Below are positions 40,500-49,716 of a DNA stretch of 64,000 nucleotides, one piece after another. This DNA comes from W0P28-013 sp051878315 (lineage in GTDB: Bacteria; Bacteroidota; Bacteroidia; Bacteroidales; Paludibacteraceae), in contig JBJEJW010000025.1 in assembly GCA_051878315.1 (NCBI GenBank), positions 1-64,000 on the forward strand. The letters run 5' to 3'. The translations under genes and the position numbers were made by a program. Below the pieces are notes generated by a model. That model was not told where the DNA came from. It ran no database searches and worked only from the letters and a program-made list of their open reading frames with translations. Every line of letters starts with the position of its first letter. Within the stretch, counting starts at the first letter, position 1.

Positions 40500-43172
40500 T
40501 TAAAATTCTTGTCCGAGTACGAAGTGGAATTGGCTGCCGCCATGTTCCTTGTCGTCGAAGCCCCAGCCCCAATCGACGCCAAGTAGGCCGAACATGGGCA
40601 GATAGACTCTGAGACCAACGCCCGCCGAACGTTTCAGGTCGAAGGGGTTGAATTTTTTGAAGTCGCTCCAGCAGTTACCTGCCTCTACGAAAGCCAACGC
40701 CCAAATGTTTGTTTGTCCTTTCAGCAAGATGGGGTAGCGTAGTTCCATAGTGAGACGCGTGTATAGGTTGCCGTTGTAGTAACCGTTGTTGTCAACCGGT
40801 GTGAGCGACAGGTTTTCGTATCCGCGTAAACCGATGGTTTCGGTGCCTGCTGTGGTGTAGCCCGACATGCCGTCGCCACCGAGGGTGAATTTTTCGAAGG
40901 GCGACTGTTTATGTTTGTTGTAGTAGCCCAAGAAACCGTATTCGGCGCGTGTCATCAGCACGAGTTTTTCGTCGTGGGTGAGTGGCGTAAACATTTTGGC
41001 AGTGAATTTCCATTTGTGGTATTCGAGCCAGCGTACCTGCTCTTCGAGCGGCATGGTGCTGTAGTCTTTGCCATCGACCAGCGAGTAGGGGAATGTGGCT
41101 TTGACCGATAGGGCGAACGACGAGCCGCGACGTGTGTAGATGGGGTTGAATATGGAGTTGCGCGACCATGTGATGCCGATGGATAGGTTGTTCGACACGG
41201 CGTTGGTCAAACCGGCGAACAGATAAGAGTAGTTCCAGTCTTTCAGATGGTAGCGTTGGTACGACAATTCGGTGTAAAGGCTGAAATAGTCGTCGGGCCA
41301 CGATAGTCGCGTGCCTATGCCGACAGCAACACCGAGGGTGCGCAGATATACGTTTTTGTCGTATTCCGATTCGCCCGTGTAGTAGCCGTTGTTGTAATAG
41401 TAATTGTTGCCGTAATAACTATTGTAATAACTATTAATCAGATTGGCATAGTTTTCGCGGAATCGTTTGCTGTAGCCTGTTTGTATGGAGTAATAGACGC
41501 TTATCGACAGTGAGTTCGGTCGTTTGCCGCCCAGCCAAGGTTCGTAGAACGATATGCCGTAGTTTTGGTAGTAGATGCCGTTGGTTTGTGCACGTATGCT
41601 CAAGGTTTGGCCTTCGCCTTGTGGCACTATTTTGTACATCTCTTTTTTGAAGAGGTTTTGGATGGCGAAGTTGGTGAATTTGAGTGCTAACGAGAAAACA
41701 ACACCCGATTGTCCGTAACCGGCCGAAAATTCGATTTGGTCGCTCGATTTTGTTTCGAGGTTGAGACCGATGTCGACAGTGCCGTCTTCGGGATTTGGTT
41801 GTATATCGACACCGGTGAAGAGTTTTTCTTCGTCGAATTGTTTCATTTGCGCTAGTTCGCGCAATGTACGTATCAAGTCTGATTGACTGTAAAGATTTCC
41901 CGGTTTGATGCGCAGTTCGCGACGTATAACGTGCTCGTACAAACGCGTGTTGCCTGTGATGGTAATGTTGTTGATGGTGGCCTGTTTACCTTCGTATATA
42001 CGCATTTCGTAGTCGATGCTGTCGCCTTCGATGTTGATTTCGACAGGGTCGAGGTTGAAGAACAGATAGCCGTTGTCCTGATAGAGTTTTGCTACGGCAT
42101 CGTCGTCTTCGTTCAAGCGTTTGTTCAGTTGTTTCAGGTTGTAGATGTCGCCACGACGTATGTTCAGCACATGCGATAAGTATTCGCTAGGGTAAACGGT
42201 GTTGCCTGCCCAAGTGATGTTGCGGAAGTAGTATTTTTTGCCCTCGTCGATGGTGAGGTACACATCGACATGGTTTTCGTCGTATTTGGCCACGCTGTCG
42301 TAGGTGATGGTGGCATCGCGATAACCTATTTCGTTGTATTTTGCGATGAGTAGCGATTTGTCGTTTTCAAATTCCGATGCGATGAATTTTTTGCTGCGGA
42401 AGAGCGTGAGTAGATTTTTCGGTCGGTTGGTTTTTTTCATCGCGAGGTCTATCTTGTTGAGTGACAGTGCGTTGTTGCCTTCGACGTAGATTTCGTGTAC
42501 GCGTACTTTATCTTTTTTATCGACATTGACATCGAGCAAGACCGAGCCGGGTTGTGTGGGGTCCGGTTTTTGGTATATAACGACTGAGGCGTTGTAATAG
42601 CCTTTGCCGGCCATCTCTTTTTGTATGGCTATTTTGGCGCGGTCGAGCAGGTCGGGTGTTATCTGGTTGCCGCGTGCAAGTCCGGTTTTTGGCTCAACGT
42701 CTTCTTCTTCCGATTTTTTCAGACCGTAGTAGTTGACGCGCGATATGCGTGGTCGTTGTTTTAGGGCTATTTCGAGCCATACTTGTCCGTCGTCGATTTT
42801 GTTGGCCAAAATTTTGACGTCGGAGAAATAGCCTTGTTTCCAAAAACGTTTCACGGCATTGGTGATGTCGGCGCCTGGTATTTTGATTTTTTGTCCTTTC
42901 GACAATCCCGAAAATCCGATGATAATAAAATCTTCGTAAGTGTCGGCACCGGTTACTTTGATGTCGGCAATGGTGAGTTCTTCGGCCGGCATAGCGTAGT
43001 CGATGACGGGTTTGGCGGCTTCGGGAATAGTATTTTCGACGATGTTGATGCGCGTGGTGTCGTCGGGCATTTGCGCGAGTGCGGGCGCAATGCTGTCGGT
43101 GTGTTGTGCGAGCGTGTTGACTGTTGTCGCCAACGATAGTAACAGGCAATATGTTTTGATGTTTTTGCGCAT
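40500..43172 (-). CDS. bamA: Outer-membrane protein assembly factor BamA
   Basis: An 890-residue Omp85 protein, the core of the machine that inserts beta barrels into the outer membrane. A signal peptide (to about residue 22, NTLAQ) and a short linker precede POTRA domains at about 70-430 (ADIKVTGADTYEDFIIIGFS, RVHEIYVEGNNALSLNKIDL, ITITGNTRLYEHVIRRELRI). The 16-strand barrel fills the rest, ending in FHFVLGQEF. A Tyr/Asn-rich run (about 597-615, SYYNSYYGNNYYYNNGYY) is probably an external loop particular to this lineage. It sits 8 bases downstream of uppS, and three Skp-like chaperone genes follow it. Confidence 0.97.
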   Translation of the reverse strand: MRKNIKTYCLLLSLATTVNTLAQHTDSIAPALAQMPDDTTRINIVENTIPEAAKPVIDYAMPAEELTIADIKVTGADTYEDFIIIGFSGLSKGQKIKIPGADITNAVKRFWKQGYFSDVKILANKIDDGQVWLEIALKQRPRISRVNYYGLKKSEEEDVEPKTGLARGNQITPDLLDRAKIAIQKEMAGKGYYNASVVIYQKPDPTQPGSVLLDVNVDKKDKVRVHEIYVEGNNALSLNKIDLAMKKTNRPKNLLTLFRSKKFIASEFENDKSLLIAKYNEIGYRDATITYDSVAKYDENHVDVYLTIDEGKKYYFRNITWAGNTVYPSEYLSHVLNIRRGDIYNLKQLNKRLNEDDDAVAKLYQDNGYLFFNLDPVEINIEGDSIDYEMRIYEGKQATINNITITGNTRLYEHVIRRELRIKPGNLYSQSDLIRTLRELAQMKQFDEEKLFTGVDIQPNPEDGTVDIGLNLETKSSDQIEFSAGYGQSGVVFSLALKFTNFAIQNLFKKEMYKIVPQGEGQTLSIRAQTNGIYYQNYGISFYEPWLGGKRPNSLSISVYYSIQTGYSKRFRENYANLINSYYNSYYGNNYYYNNGYYTGESEYDKNVYLRTLGVAVGIGTRLSWPDDYFSLYTELSYQRYHLKDWNYSYLFAGLTNAVSNNLSIGITWSRNSIFNPIYTRRGSSFALSVKATFPYSLVDGKDYSTMPLEEQVRWLEYHKWKFTAKMFTPLTHDEKLVLMTRAEYGFLGYYNKHKQSPFEKFTLGGDGMSGYTTAGTETIGLRGYENLSLTPVDNNGYYNGNLYTRLTMELRYPILLKGQTNIWALAFVEAGNCWSDFKKFNPFDLKRSAGVGLRVYLPMFGLLGVDWGWGFDDKEHGGSQFHFVLGQEF

Positions 43173-43180
43173 TTAGTTGA

Positions 43181-43936
43181 TTATTTGCCGGTTATCTGTT
43201 CGCTGGTTTTACCGAAACGTCGTTCGCGGTGTTGGTAATCGACTATGGCTTTATACAATTCTTCTTCGCGGAAGTCGGGCCAATGTGTCGGTGTGAAGTA
43301 GAGTTCGCTGTAGGCGATTTGCCATAACAAGAAGTTGCTGATGCGCACTTCGCCACTAGTTCTTATCAGTAGATCGGGGTCTGGGATGCGAGCGGTAGTG
43401 AGTGCAGCCGATATGGTTTGCTCGGTTATGTCGTCGGGTTGCATTGTACCGTTTTTCACTTGTTGTGCTATGTGTTGCATGGCGTCGGTCAGTTCCCAGC
43501 GTGCCGAGTAACTGAGTGCCAATACGAGCGATAGTCCGGTGTTTTTGGCCGTTTCGTCGATACATTGTTGCAGGCGTGCGGCTACCGGTACCGGCATGCG
43601 TTTGAGGTCGCCTATGGCGAGCAGACGGATGTTGTTTTGGTGGAATGTCGGTGTTTCTTTCACAATGTTTTCGACCAGCAGTCCCATCAAGGCATCGACT
43701 TCGGCTTGCGGGCGGTTCCAATTTTCGGTGGAAAATGTGTAGAGTGTCAGGTATTTGATGCCGAGTTCGGTGGCGGCTTCGGTGATTTTTCGTACCGAAA
43801 CGACGCCGTTTTGGTGTCCGATCAAGCGATCGTATCCGCGCTCTTTGGCCCAACGTCCGTTGCCGTCCATGATGATGGCGATGTGTTGTGGCAGGTTGTT
43901 GCGGTCGATTTGCGATTTATATGTTTTTGCGTTCAT
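43181..43936 (-). CDS. uppS: Isoprenyl transferase (undecaprenyl diphosphate synthase)
   Basis: A 251-residue cis-prenyltransferase that makes the C55 lipid carrier for cell-wall and surface polysaccharides. The catalytic region is HIAIIMDGNGRWAKERG (Asp of MDGNGRW) followed by GHQNGV; TLYTFSTENWNRP and the C-terminal DLLIRTSGEVRISNFLLWQ with YSELYFTPTHWPDF complete the family set. Its start overlaps the stop of the DUF6089 gene by 4 bases. Confidence 0.97.
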   Translation of the reverse strand: MNAKTYKSQIDRNNLPQHIAIIMDGNGRWAKERGYDRLIGHQNGVVSVRKITEAATELGIKYLTLYTFSTENWNRPQAEVDALMGLLVENIVKETPTFHQNNIRLLAIGDLKRMPVPVAARLQQCIDETAKNTGLSLVLALSYSARWELTDAMQHIAQQVKNGTMQPDDITEQTISAALTTARIPDPDLLIRTSGEVRISNFLLWQIAYSELYFTPTHWPDFREEELYKAIVDYQHRERRFGKTSEQITGK

Positions 43937-44613
43937 CGTTTCGATTTTATTTTAGTTATTTTTCGGCATGGTGCGCATATTTCAAGGAAATCGCACGAGA
44001 GGTATAGTCCAAACGTAGAGAACCAATCGCGATTGTTGAACACGCCGGCGTTCAGATGGTAGGGGTCGTCGATATTATCGAAATCGTCGGTGAGCAGTTT
44101 GTGCATAGTCCATGCTGCGCCGATGTTCCAGCGTCGTCCGAGTTTTACTTTGACTCCCAATCCGAACGGCACGTTTGCCGCAAAATGTGTGTGCGCGAGG
44201 TCGTAGGCTGTGAACCCGACTCCTGCAAACACGTATGGTGTTACTATCGAAGCGTTCTCTTCGTATTTGCGTGCGCCATAGTTCCAAAAATTGAACGTGT
44301 ATAGTGCGCTTACATCGACGAAATCGGTGTTTGTTCGTTGTCCTTCGACTGGTTCGATGCCGGCGTAGCCGCCGTTAATTTCGATACCAAATTCGTGATG
44401 CCCCGAATGTTTATATTTCAAAAAACCGCCAAACGATGGTCCTATTTTGGTGAATGGCACTGCGTTAACATCGCCTAAATAGAATGCTCCTCCGCCGTTT
44501 AGTCCGAACTCGATATAATATTTTACGAGGTCGGGGTTACGTTGTGCCGCCACCGATGTTGCAAGGCACAAAATCAACATTGTAAGTGTTTTGTGTAAAC
44601 TGTTTTTGAGCAT
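43933..44613 (-). CDS. DUF6089 family outer-membrane protein
   Basis: A protein of about 226 residues. The signal peptide (MLKNSLHKTLTMLILCLATSV, cleavage at VAAQ) and strand pattern (YYIEFGLNGGGAFYLGDVN, FGGFLKYKHSGHHEFGIEIN, ALYTFNFWNYGARKYEENAS, FGLGVKVKLGRRWNIGAAWT) fit the DUF6089 barrel family that stands before uppS and bamA in many Bacteroidota. The C-terminal 25 residues are basic with two cysteines. Function unknown; the position suggests envelope assembly. The frame opens at 44634; ATG 44613 gives the better signal peptide. Confidence 0.85.
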   Translation of the reverse strand: MLKNSLHKTLTMLILCLATSVAAQRNPDLVKYYIEFGLNGGGAFYLGDVNAVPFTKIGPSFGGFLKYKHSGHHEFGIEINGGYAGIEPVEGQRTNTDFVDVSALYTFNFWNYGARKYEENASIVTPYVFAGVGFTAYDLAHTHFAANVPFGLGVKVKLGRRWNIGAAWTMHKLLTDDFDNIDDPYHLNAGVFNNRDWFSTFGLYLSCDFLEICAPCRKITKIKSKR

Positions 44614-44665
44614 AAAATAGACAACTTCACACAAATAGAACGTACGAATGTTTGAAAAATTGCTG

Positions 44666-44673
44666 CAAAAATA
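44666..44673 (-). promoter_or_regulatory. -7 box (TATTTTTG) of the DUF6089-uppS-bamA operon
   Basis: The complement of CAAAAATA, 52 bases upstream of the DUF6089 start. It would drive the run DUF6089-uppS-bamA-ompH-ompH-ompH-murI. Confidence 0.6.
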
Positions 44674-44768
44674 GTGTTTTTTCTTGAGATTCAGGCTATA
44701 AAAGTGGTTGTAGCGGTTGTTTTTAACAAAAAAAAGTACAAAATGCTGTTATTTGTTGACAAAAAATG

Positions 44769-45383
44769 TCAGAAATCGAGTTTTAGTTGTCGTTCAAGCA
44801 GTTGAAAAGTGATGCGGTGATGTGGTGTTGTGCCGTAGTGTTCGATGGCTGCGCGGTGTTTGACTGTCGGGTAACCTTTGTTGGCTTGCCAATCGTATTG
44901 CGGGAAATCGTTGGCCAGCCGACACATGTATTCGTCGCGATGTGTTTTGGCTAACACCGATGCTGCGGCGATGGATAGATATTTGCCGTCGCCTTTGACG
45001 ATGGTGCGGTACGGAATGTTACGGTAGGGTTTGAAACGGTTGCCGTCGATGATGAGGTGTTGTGGTGCGACGGCAAGTGCGTCGATGGCGCGATGCATGG
45101 CCAAAATGGAGGCAGCGAGTATGTTTATTTCGTCGATTTCGTGTGGCGATACTTGTGCTACGGCCCATGCCACGGCTTCGCGCTCGATGATGGGGCGTAA
45201 TAAGTTACGCTGTCGTTCGGTGAGTTGCTTGCTGTCGTTGAGGAGCGGATTTTCGAAGTCGTCGGGCAAAATGACGGCGGCTGCGAAGACTGGCCCTGCC
45301 AAACAGCCTCGACCGGCTTCGTCGCATCCGGCTTCGAGTATGCCGGGTAGCAGGTTGTGTGCAAGTGGCTGATGTTGTTTCAT
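44769..45383 (-). CDS. rnhB: Ribonuclease HII
   Basis: A 204-residue enzyme that cuts RNA in RNA/DNA hybrids and at single ribonucleotides in DNA. Catalytic residues are in EAGCDEAGRGCLAGPV (Asp and Glu) with LNDSKQLTERQR, and later DGNRF and AAASVLAKTHRDEYM with the second Asp/Glu pair. Normal length. It is read the same way as the envelope operon but ends 95 bases upstream of that operon's -7 box with no terminator visible. Confidence 0.96.
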   Translation of the reverse strand: MKQHQPLAHNLLPGILEAGCDEAGRGCLAGPVFAAAVILPDDFENPLLNDSKQLTERQRNLLRPIIEREAVAWAVAQVSPHEIDEINILAASILAMHRAIDALAVAPQHLIIDGNRFKPYRNIPYRTIVKGDGKYLSIAAASVLAKTHRDEYMCRLANDFPQYDWQANKGYPTVKHRAAIEHYGTTPHHRITFQLLERQLKLDF

Positions 45384-45473
45384 GTGTACAAAGGTACAGT
45401 ATTTTGTTGGTCTGTTATGTTAAAAATATATAAAAATTTACTTTGTATAGTGTTGTTGGTTGGGAAAAAGTTG

Positions 45474-45593
45474 TAATTTTGCAGGTCGATTTTTGTGAAA
45501 ATCGTTCTTTTTGATGTATTGCGCCTTGGTAAAGGCAAGGGTTTTCCCCTATAATATTCCGTGATTGTATTTTGTTTTATTGAGGATTAACCT
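45474..45593 (+). promoter_or_regulatory. Promoter and structured leader of the efflux operon
   Basis: A -7 box TAATTTTG (45474-45481) with TTGG about 19 bases upstream. The leader of about 105 bases carries a perfect 7-base hairpin CGATTTT-TGTG-AAAATCG (45487-45504) and a CCTTG/CAAGG stem (about 45534-45550). No regulator gene is adjacent, so RNA-level or distant control is possible. Confidence 0.55.
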
Positions 45594-46982
45594 ATGACCA
45601 AGAGGCGTTTTTTCGTTTTGGGGTTGGTGTGTCTATGGTGTACCAACCTTTGTTTTACTCAGAGTTTAGTTGTGTCGGATTCGGTGCGCGTGTCGCTGTC
45701 CGATTTGTTTGTTTTGGCCGATACGACATGTGTTACGATGCGTTTGTCGGCAGCTGCGGTGTGTGCGGCTAATGAAGGCGTGTTGCAGGCACGGTCACAG
45801 TTGTTTCCGCATGTAGGTGTGAGTGTCAGTGGCAGTTATATTGGCGATGCGGTGTTGATGGGTCGCGATTTTTCGGCTCGAGGTACGACTACGGTGATAC
45901 TGCCGGGTTTGGGCGCACAGAGCGTTGACAATGGTTTGCAGCCGACACCACATTGGGGCAATTCGTTTGTGTTCGAAGCGTCGCAAGTGATTTTTGCGGG
46001 TGGCGCATTGAAAGCCGGTGTCGAACTGGCGAAATTGAACGAGCGTATTGCCGAACTCGACATGGCGAAAAATCGACAGGAAATACGTTTTGTATTGGTT
46101 GGCTATTATCTTGACCTTGTTCGGTTGGCTAATAGGCAGCGCGTGGTGTCGCAACATTTGGAACAAACGGCACAAGTGTTACAGTTGATGCGTGCGCGCG
46201 AGTCGGAGGGTGTTGTATTGGCGAACGATTTGATTCGCTACGAATTGAAATACAAACAGTTGCAGTTGTCGGCCGTACAGTTGTCGGAGGCGGAAAATGT
46301 TATTGGACATCAACTACAGACCTTGTTGCATCGTCCCGATTGCGTATTGTTGCCCGATACGCAGGCTTTGCGTGCTACGTTCACCACGTTTGATGCTACG
46401 TTGCCCGAGTCGATGTGGCAAACGTGTGCCGGCGATTCGAATATCAATATTCAGCAGGCGATGTTGGCCGTAGATGTGGCCGATAAGCAGGTTAAAGCGG
46501 TACGTGCGGCATCGTTGCCCAAGGTGGCGCTGGTGGTGCGCGACGAACTTTTCGGGCCTTACACGTCGGATTTAATCCCGGTTGATGCTAATGTCAATGC
46601 TTGGTTTGTCGGATTGGGAATCAATTATGATTTGAGTTCCATTTGGCAAAATCGGCATGCCGTGCGCAAAGCCAAAGCGACATGCGATGTGGCACGATGG
46701 CAAGCCGAAGCGGCGCGTGAACGTGTCGATAACGACATTCATGCGGCTTATAGTCGTATGCTGACGGCCGGTATCGAAATAGAAACACAGCGCAAACAGG
46801 TGGAATTGGCGGCACGCAATTATGATACGATGCTGAGTCGTTATAGTAACGATTTGGTGTTGTTGACCGATTTGTTGGATGCGTCGACCGTAAAATTGCA
46901 GGCCGATATGGCATTGGTTGCGGCCGAAATAGATTGGCTTTACTATTATTATCAACTCAAATATTTTAGTCATACATTATGA
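45594..46982 (+). CDS. TolC-family outer-membrane efflux protein
   Basis: A 462-residue outer-membrane channel of tripartite pumps. A signal peptide (about 1-22, LCFTQ) is followed by two OEP repeats with long helices (MRLSAAAVCAANEGVLQARS, RLANRQRVVSQHLEQTAQVL, LQLMRARESEGVVLANDLIR; then INIQQAMLAVDVADKQVKAV and YDTMLSRYSNDLVLLTDLLD). The ATG at 45594 follows the leader. Its stop overlaps the next gene as ATGA, so the three pump genes are coupled. Confidence 0.92.
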   Translation: MTKRRFFVLGLVCLWCTNLCFTQSLVVSDSVRVSLSDLFVLADTTCVTMRLSAAAVCAANEGVLQARSQLFPHVGVSVSGSYIGDAVLMGRDFSARGTTTVILPGLGAQSVDNGLQPTPHWGNSFVFEASQVIFAGGALKAGVELAKLNERIAELDMAKNRQEIRFVLVGYYLDLVRLANRQRVVSQHLEQTAQVLQLMRARESEGVVLANDLIRYELKYKQLQLSAVQLSEAENVIGHQLQTLLHRPDCVLLPDTQALRATFTTFDATLPESMWQTCAGDSNINIQQAMLAVDVADKQVKAVRAASLPKVALVVRDELFGPYTSDLIPVDANVNAWFVGLGINYDLSSIWQNRHAVRKAKATCDVARWQAEAARERVDNDIHAAYSRMLTAGIEIETQRKQVELAARNYDTMLSRYSNDLVLLTDLLDASTVKLQADMALVAAEIDWLYYYYQLKYFSHTL

Positions 46983-48013
46983 ATGTTTCAAAATTGAAAG
47001 TTTACATTTACAATTCGGTTATAGTCGTATTGTTGGTGTGCGGTGTTGCGTATGCGGTGTTGCAGTTTGTGCATTTCGGTAGGGTAGAATATACCGATAA
47101 TGCGCGTGTGTGTCGGCATATAGCGCCGCAAAATGTGCGTGTGCAGGGTTTTATCAAGGAGATTCGTTTTGAAGCCTACCAGTCGGTCAACAAAGGCGAC
47201 ACGCTTGTCGTGTTGGAAGATGCCGAATACCGTTTGCGGTTGGCGCAAGCGCAATCCGATTTGGCGCGCGCCGAACAAAACAGCAAAGCCACAGGGCGCA
47301 GTATTCGTACTACGACGTTGAATATGGGCGTAACCGATGCTTCGATTGATGAAGCGCGTGTCAATATGGAGAAGTGGCAACGCGACGACGAGCGTTATGC
47401 CAATTTGCTGCAAGCCAAAGCTGTAACGCAACAGCAATACGACCAAGTGCATACGGCCTATTTGGGTGCAAAAGCGCGTTACGAGCAGTTGTGCCAAACG
47501 CGTAGCGTGCAGGCTAATGTGGCAGTCGAGCAGGAACATCATTTGTCGGCAGCCGAAGCCGCGTTGCAACAAGCACAGGCAGCGGTCGATTTGGCACGCC
47601 TGAATTTGTCGTATTGTTGCGTGTTGGCTACGCATAGTGGTGTGGTGGGTGCACGCGACATTAACGTCGGACAGTTGGTCAATCCCGGACAAACCTTGTT
47701 GAGCATTGTCGATGCCGGCGATTTGTGGGTCGAAGCGAATTATCGCGAAAGCCAATTATCTAACATTCATGTCGGGTCGCCGGTAACTATTCGTGTCGAT
47801 GCAGTGCCCGACGAAGTGTATATAGGTACTGTCGAGCGATTGAGCGATGCAACGGGCAGTGCTTTTTCGTTGTTGCCGATCGACAATGCCACAGGTAATT
47901 TCGTAAAGGTGGAGCAACGCTTGCCGGTGCGTATTGCACTTGATGGAAATAGTCCTGAAGCGTTGGACAAGTTGCGTGCCGGTTATAGTGTCGAGTGTGA
48001 TGTCGCATACTGA
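46979..48013 (+). CDS. HlyD/EmrA-type membrane-fusion protein
   Basis: A 344-residue periplasmic adaptor. One N-terminal transmembrane helix (about 10-32), then a lipoyl half (RVQGFIKEIRFEAYQSVNKG, DTLVVLEDAEYRLRLAQAQS), a helical hairpin (about 85-200), the second lipoyl half (VLATHSGVVGARDINVGQLV, NPGQTLLSIVDAGDLWVEAN) and a beta-barrel domain with RESQLSNIHVGSPVTIRVDA. It bridges the MFS pump in the inner membrane and the TolC-like channel. Four-base overlap with the gene before it, 14-base overlap with the next. Confidence 0.94.
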   Translation: MNVSKLKVYIYNSVIVVLLVCGVAYAVLQFVHFGRVEYTDNARVCRHIAPQNVRVQGFIKEIRFEAYQSVNKGDTLVVLEDAEYRLRLAQAQSDLARAEQNSKATGRSIRTTTLNMGVTDASIDEARVNMEKWQRDDERYANLLQAKAVTQQQYDQVHTAYLGAKARYEQLCQTRSVQANVAVEQEHHLSAAEAALQQAQAAVDLARLNLSYCCVLATHSGVVGARDINVGQLVNPGQTLLSIVDAGDLWVEANYRESQLSNIHVGSPVTIRVDAVPDEVYIGTVERLSDATGSAFSLLPIDNATGNFVKVEQRLPVRIALDGNSPEALDKLRAGYSVECDVAY

Positions 48014-49583
48014 ATTTTCGATGCCGATGTTTCGGCCGTTTGTGCCGAAACCGATACAGCCGTGGCTGTATATCGCGACGGTTGTGTGCATACAGTTTTC
48101 GGGCGGTGTCTATTTGGGCGCCGTATCGGCTGTGCGTGGTACTACCAATTTGATGCTTGAAGATTTGTTGATGTTGCTGTACGCAGGTTTGGCCGGTATG
48201 GCGGTTTATTTCCCGTTGTTGTTTCGTACTAAATTTCGTTTTACCAATCAACAATTGTTGTGCGTGTCGGCCATTGTGATAGCCGTTTGCAATTTTCTGA
48301 CTATGCGGACAACTAATATGGCCGTGTTGTTGCCTGTCTGTTTTGTTGCCGGTATGGCCAAAATACAAGGTACGTTCGAGTGCATGAGCAATATACAGTT
48401 ATGGATAACGCCGAAACGCGATTTTGGTGTGTTTTTCCCGATTCTGCATATCATCTTATTGACGGCTATTATAGGTAGTGCGTGGTTGTCGGCTGTGGTG
48501 GCGTTTCATCTGTCGTGGCAGATGATGCATGTGCTGACCATTGCCACAATGGCGTTTGTGGTATTGACGCAACTATTATTGTGTCGGCCGTTTTGTCCTA
48601 TGCCGCAACGCATTCCGTTTCGCGGTATCGATTTTTTGACCGGTCTGCTCATCAGTGTGTTGATGCTTATGGTTTGCTATTTGTTCGTGTATGGCGACTA
48701 TCTGATGTGGTCCGACAGTTTGCGTTGGCGCTTGGTGTTGGCGTGCGCCCTTGTGTTGGCGGCATTAGTTATGTGGCGGCTACGTGCGTGTCGAAAACCG
48801 TATATCGATTTACAAATCTTTCGTTACAAAAATGTCATACCCATTTTATTGGTTACGGCTGTGGCCGAGATTTTGCTTGGAGCCGAACATACGTTAGAAG
48901 AAATATTCTATTTCGAGGTGGTCGATTTGCCCGAACATACCAAAGCGGAACACGGTCTGTGGGCATTGCTTGGTGTGTATGGCGGCGTATTGATCACGCT
49001 ATTGTGGTTGGGACATAAAAGGTGGAAAGTGTGGCGGTTATTTGCTCTTGGTTTTGGCTGTTTGTTGGCGTATGCGTTGTGTATGTACTTTTTTATCGAT
49101 GTCAATGCGCCGATAGAGCAGTATCGTGTTGCGGTGATTCTGCGTGGCTGTGCTTGTGCCGTGCTGTCGATTTCGCTGATGTGGTCGTTGCACGAGTCAA
49201 TCCCCGATTTGGAACATTTTTTCATGGGGTTATGTGTGTTCAATATTTTGCACATGTATTTGGCCGGAGCGGCTGGCAATGCGTTGTACACCAATATGTT
49301 TTCGCATCTTTTGGCCGATAATATGTCGCGTTACGGTGCCTATTTGGTGCCCACTCGCATTGATGCGTACCATTTGTTTGCCTCTCATTTTGTGGATACG
49401 GTTTTTCTGAAATCGATGATGTCGGTAACTCTCAAACAGATTTACGGCATAGTGTTGTGGTTGTCGGCTGTGGCCACTGTCGCATTTTTGTTGTTGGATA
49501 TTCCGCGTGTGCGTACCGGTGTGCGCAAAGTGCCTTATTGGCCGGTTTATGGTATCGACTATTTGGCGCGGCTCAAACGTTGA
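48000..49583 (+). CDS. MFS drug-efflux transporter, EmrB-like (DHA2 type)
   Basis: A 527-residue inner-membrane transporter with about 14 hydrophobic segments (for example PWLYIATVVCIQFSGGVYLG, VLLPVCFVAGMAKIQG, PILHIILLTAIIGSAWLSAV, AALVMWRLRACRKPYIDLQI). Together with the HlyD and TolC genes it forms a tripartite EmrAB-TolC-like exporter of hydrophobic compounds. It has lost the usual strong motif A (GxLaDrxGrk), so its relation to classical EmrB is distant. The start at ATG 48000 overlaps the previous gene; ATG 48021 is possible. Confidence 0.85.
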   Translation: MSHTEFSMPMFRPFVPKPIQPWLYIATVVCIQFSGGVYLGAVSAVRGTTNLMLEDLLMLLYAGLAGMAVYFPLLFRTKFRFTNQQLLCVSAIVIAVCNFLTMRTTNMAVLLPVCFVAGMAKIQGTFECMSNIQLWITPKRDFGVFFPILHIILLTAIIGSAWLSAVVAFHLSWQMMHVLTIATMAFVVLTQLLLCRPFCPMPQRIPFRGIDFLTGLLISVLMLMVCYLFVYGDYLMWSDSLRWRLVLACALVLAALVMWRLRACRKPYIDLQIFRYKNVIPILLVTAVAEILLGAEHTLEEIFYFEVVDLPEHTKAEHGLWALLGVYGGVLITLLWLGHKRWKVWRLFALGFGCLLAYALCMYFFIDVNAPIEQYRVAVILRGCACAVLSISLMWSLHESIPDLEHFFMGLCVFNILHMYLAGAAGNALYTNMFSHLLADNMSRYGAYLVPTRIDAYHLFASHFVDTVFLKSMMSVTLKQIYGIVLWLSAVATVAFLLLDIPRVRTGVRKVPYWPVYGIDYLARLKR

Positions 49584-49716
49584 TAAAACGGTATTCTTAT
49601 TGTCTTTGACATAAGGTCGTTTTTTGTGCTGTATAACATACGCAATTATTTTGCAATCAGGCAAAAAATGTCGAAATTTGTGTTTTCAATAACCAATTTC
49701 TTAAAAACCATCCATC

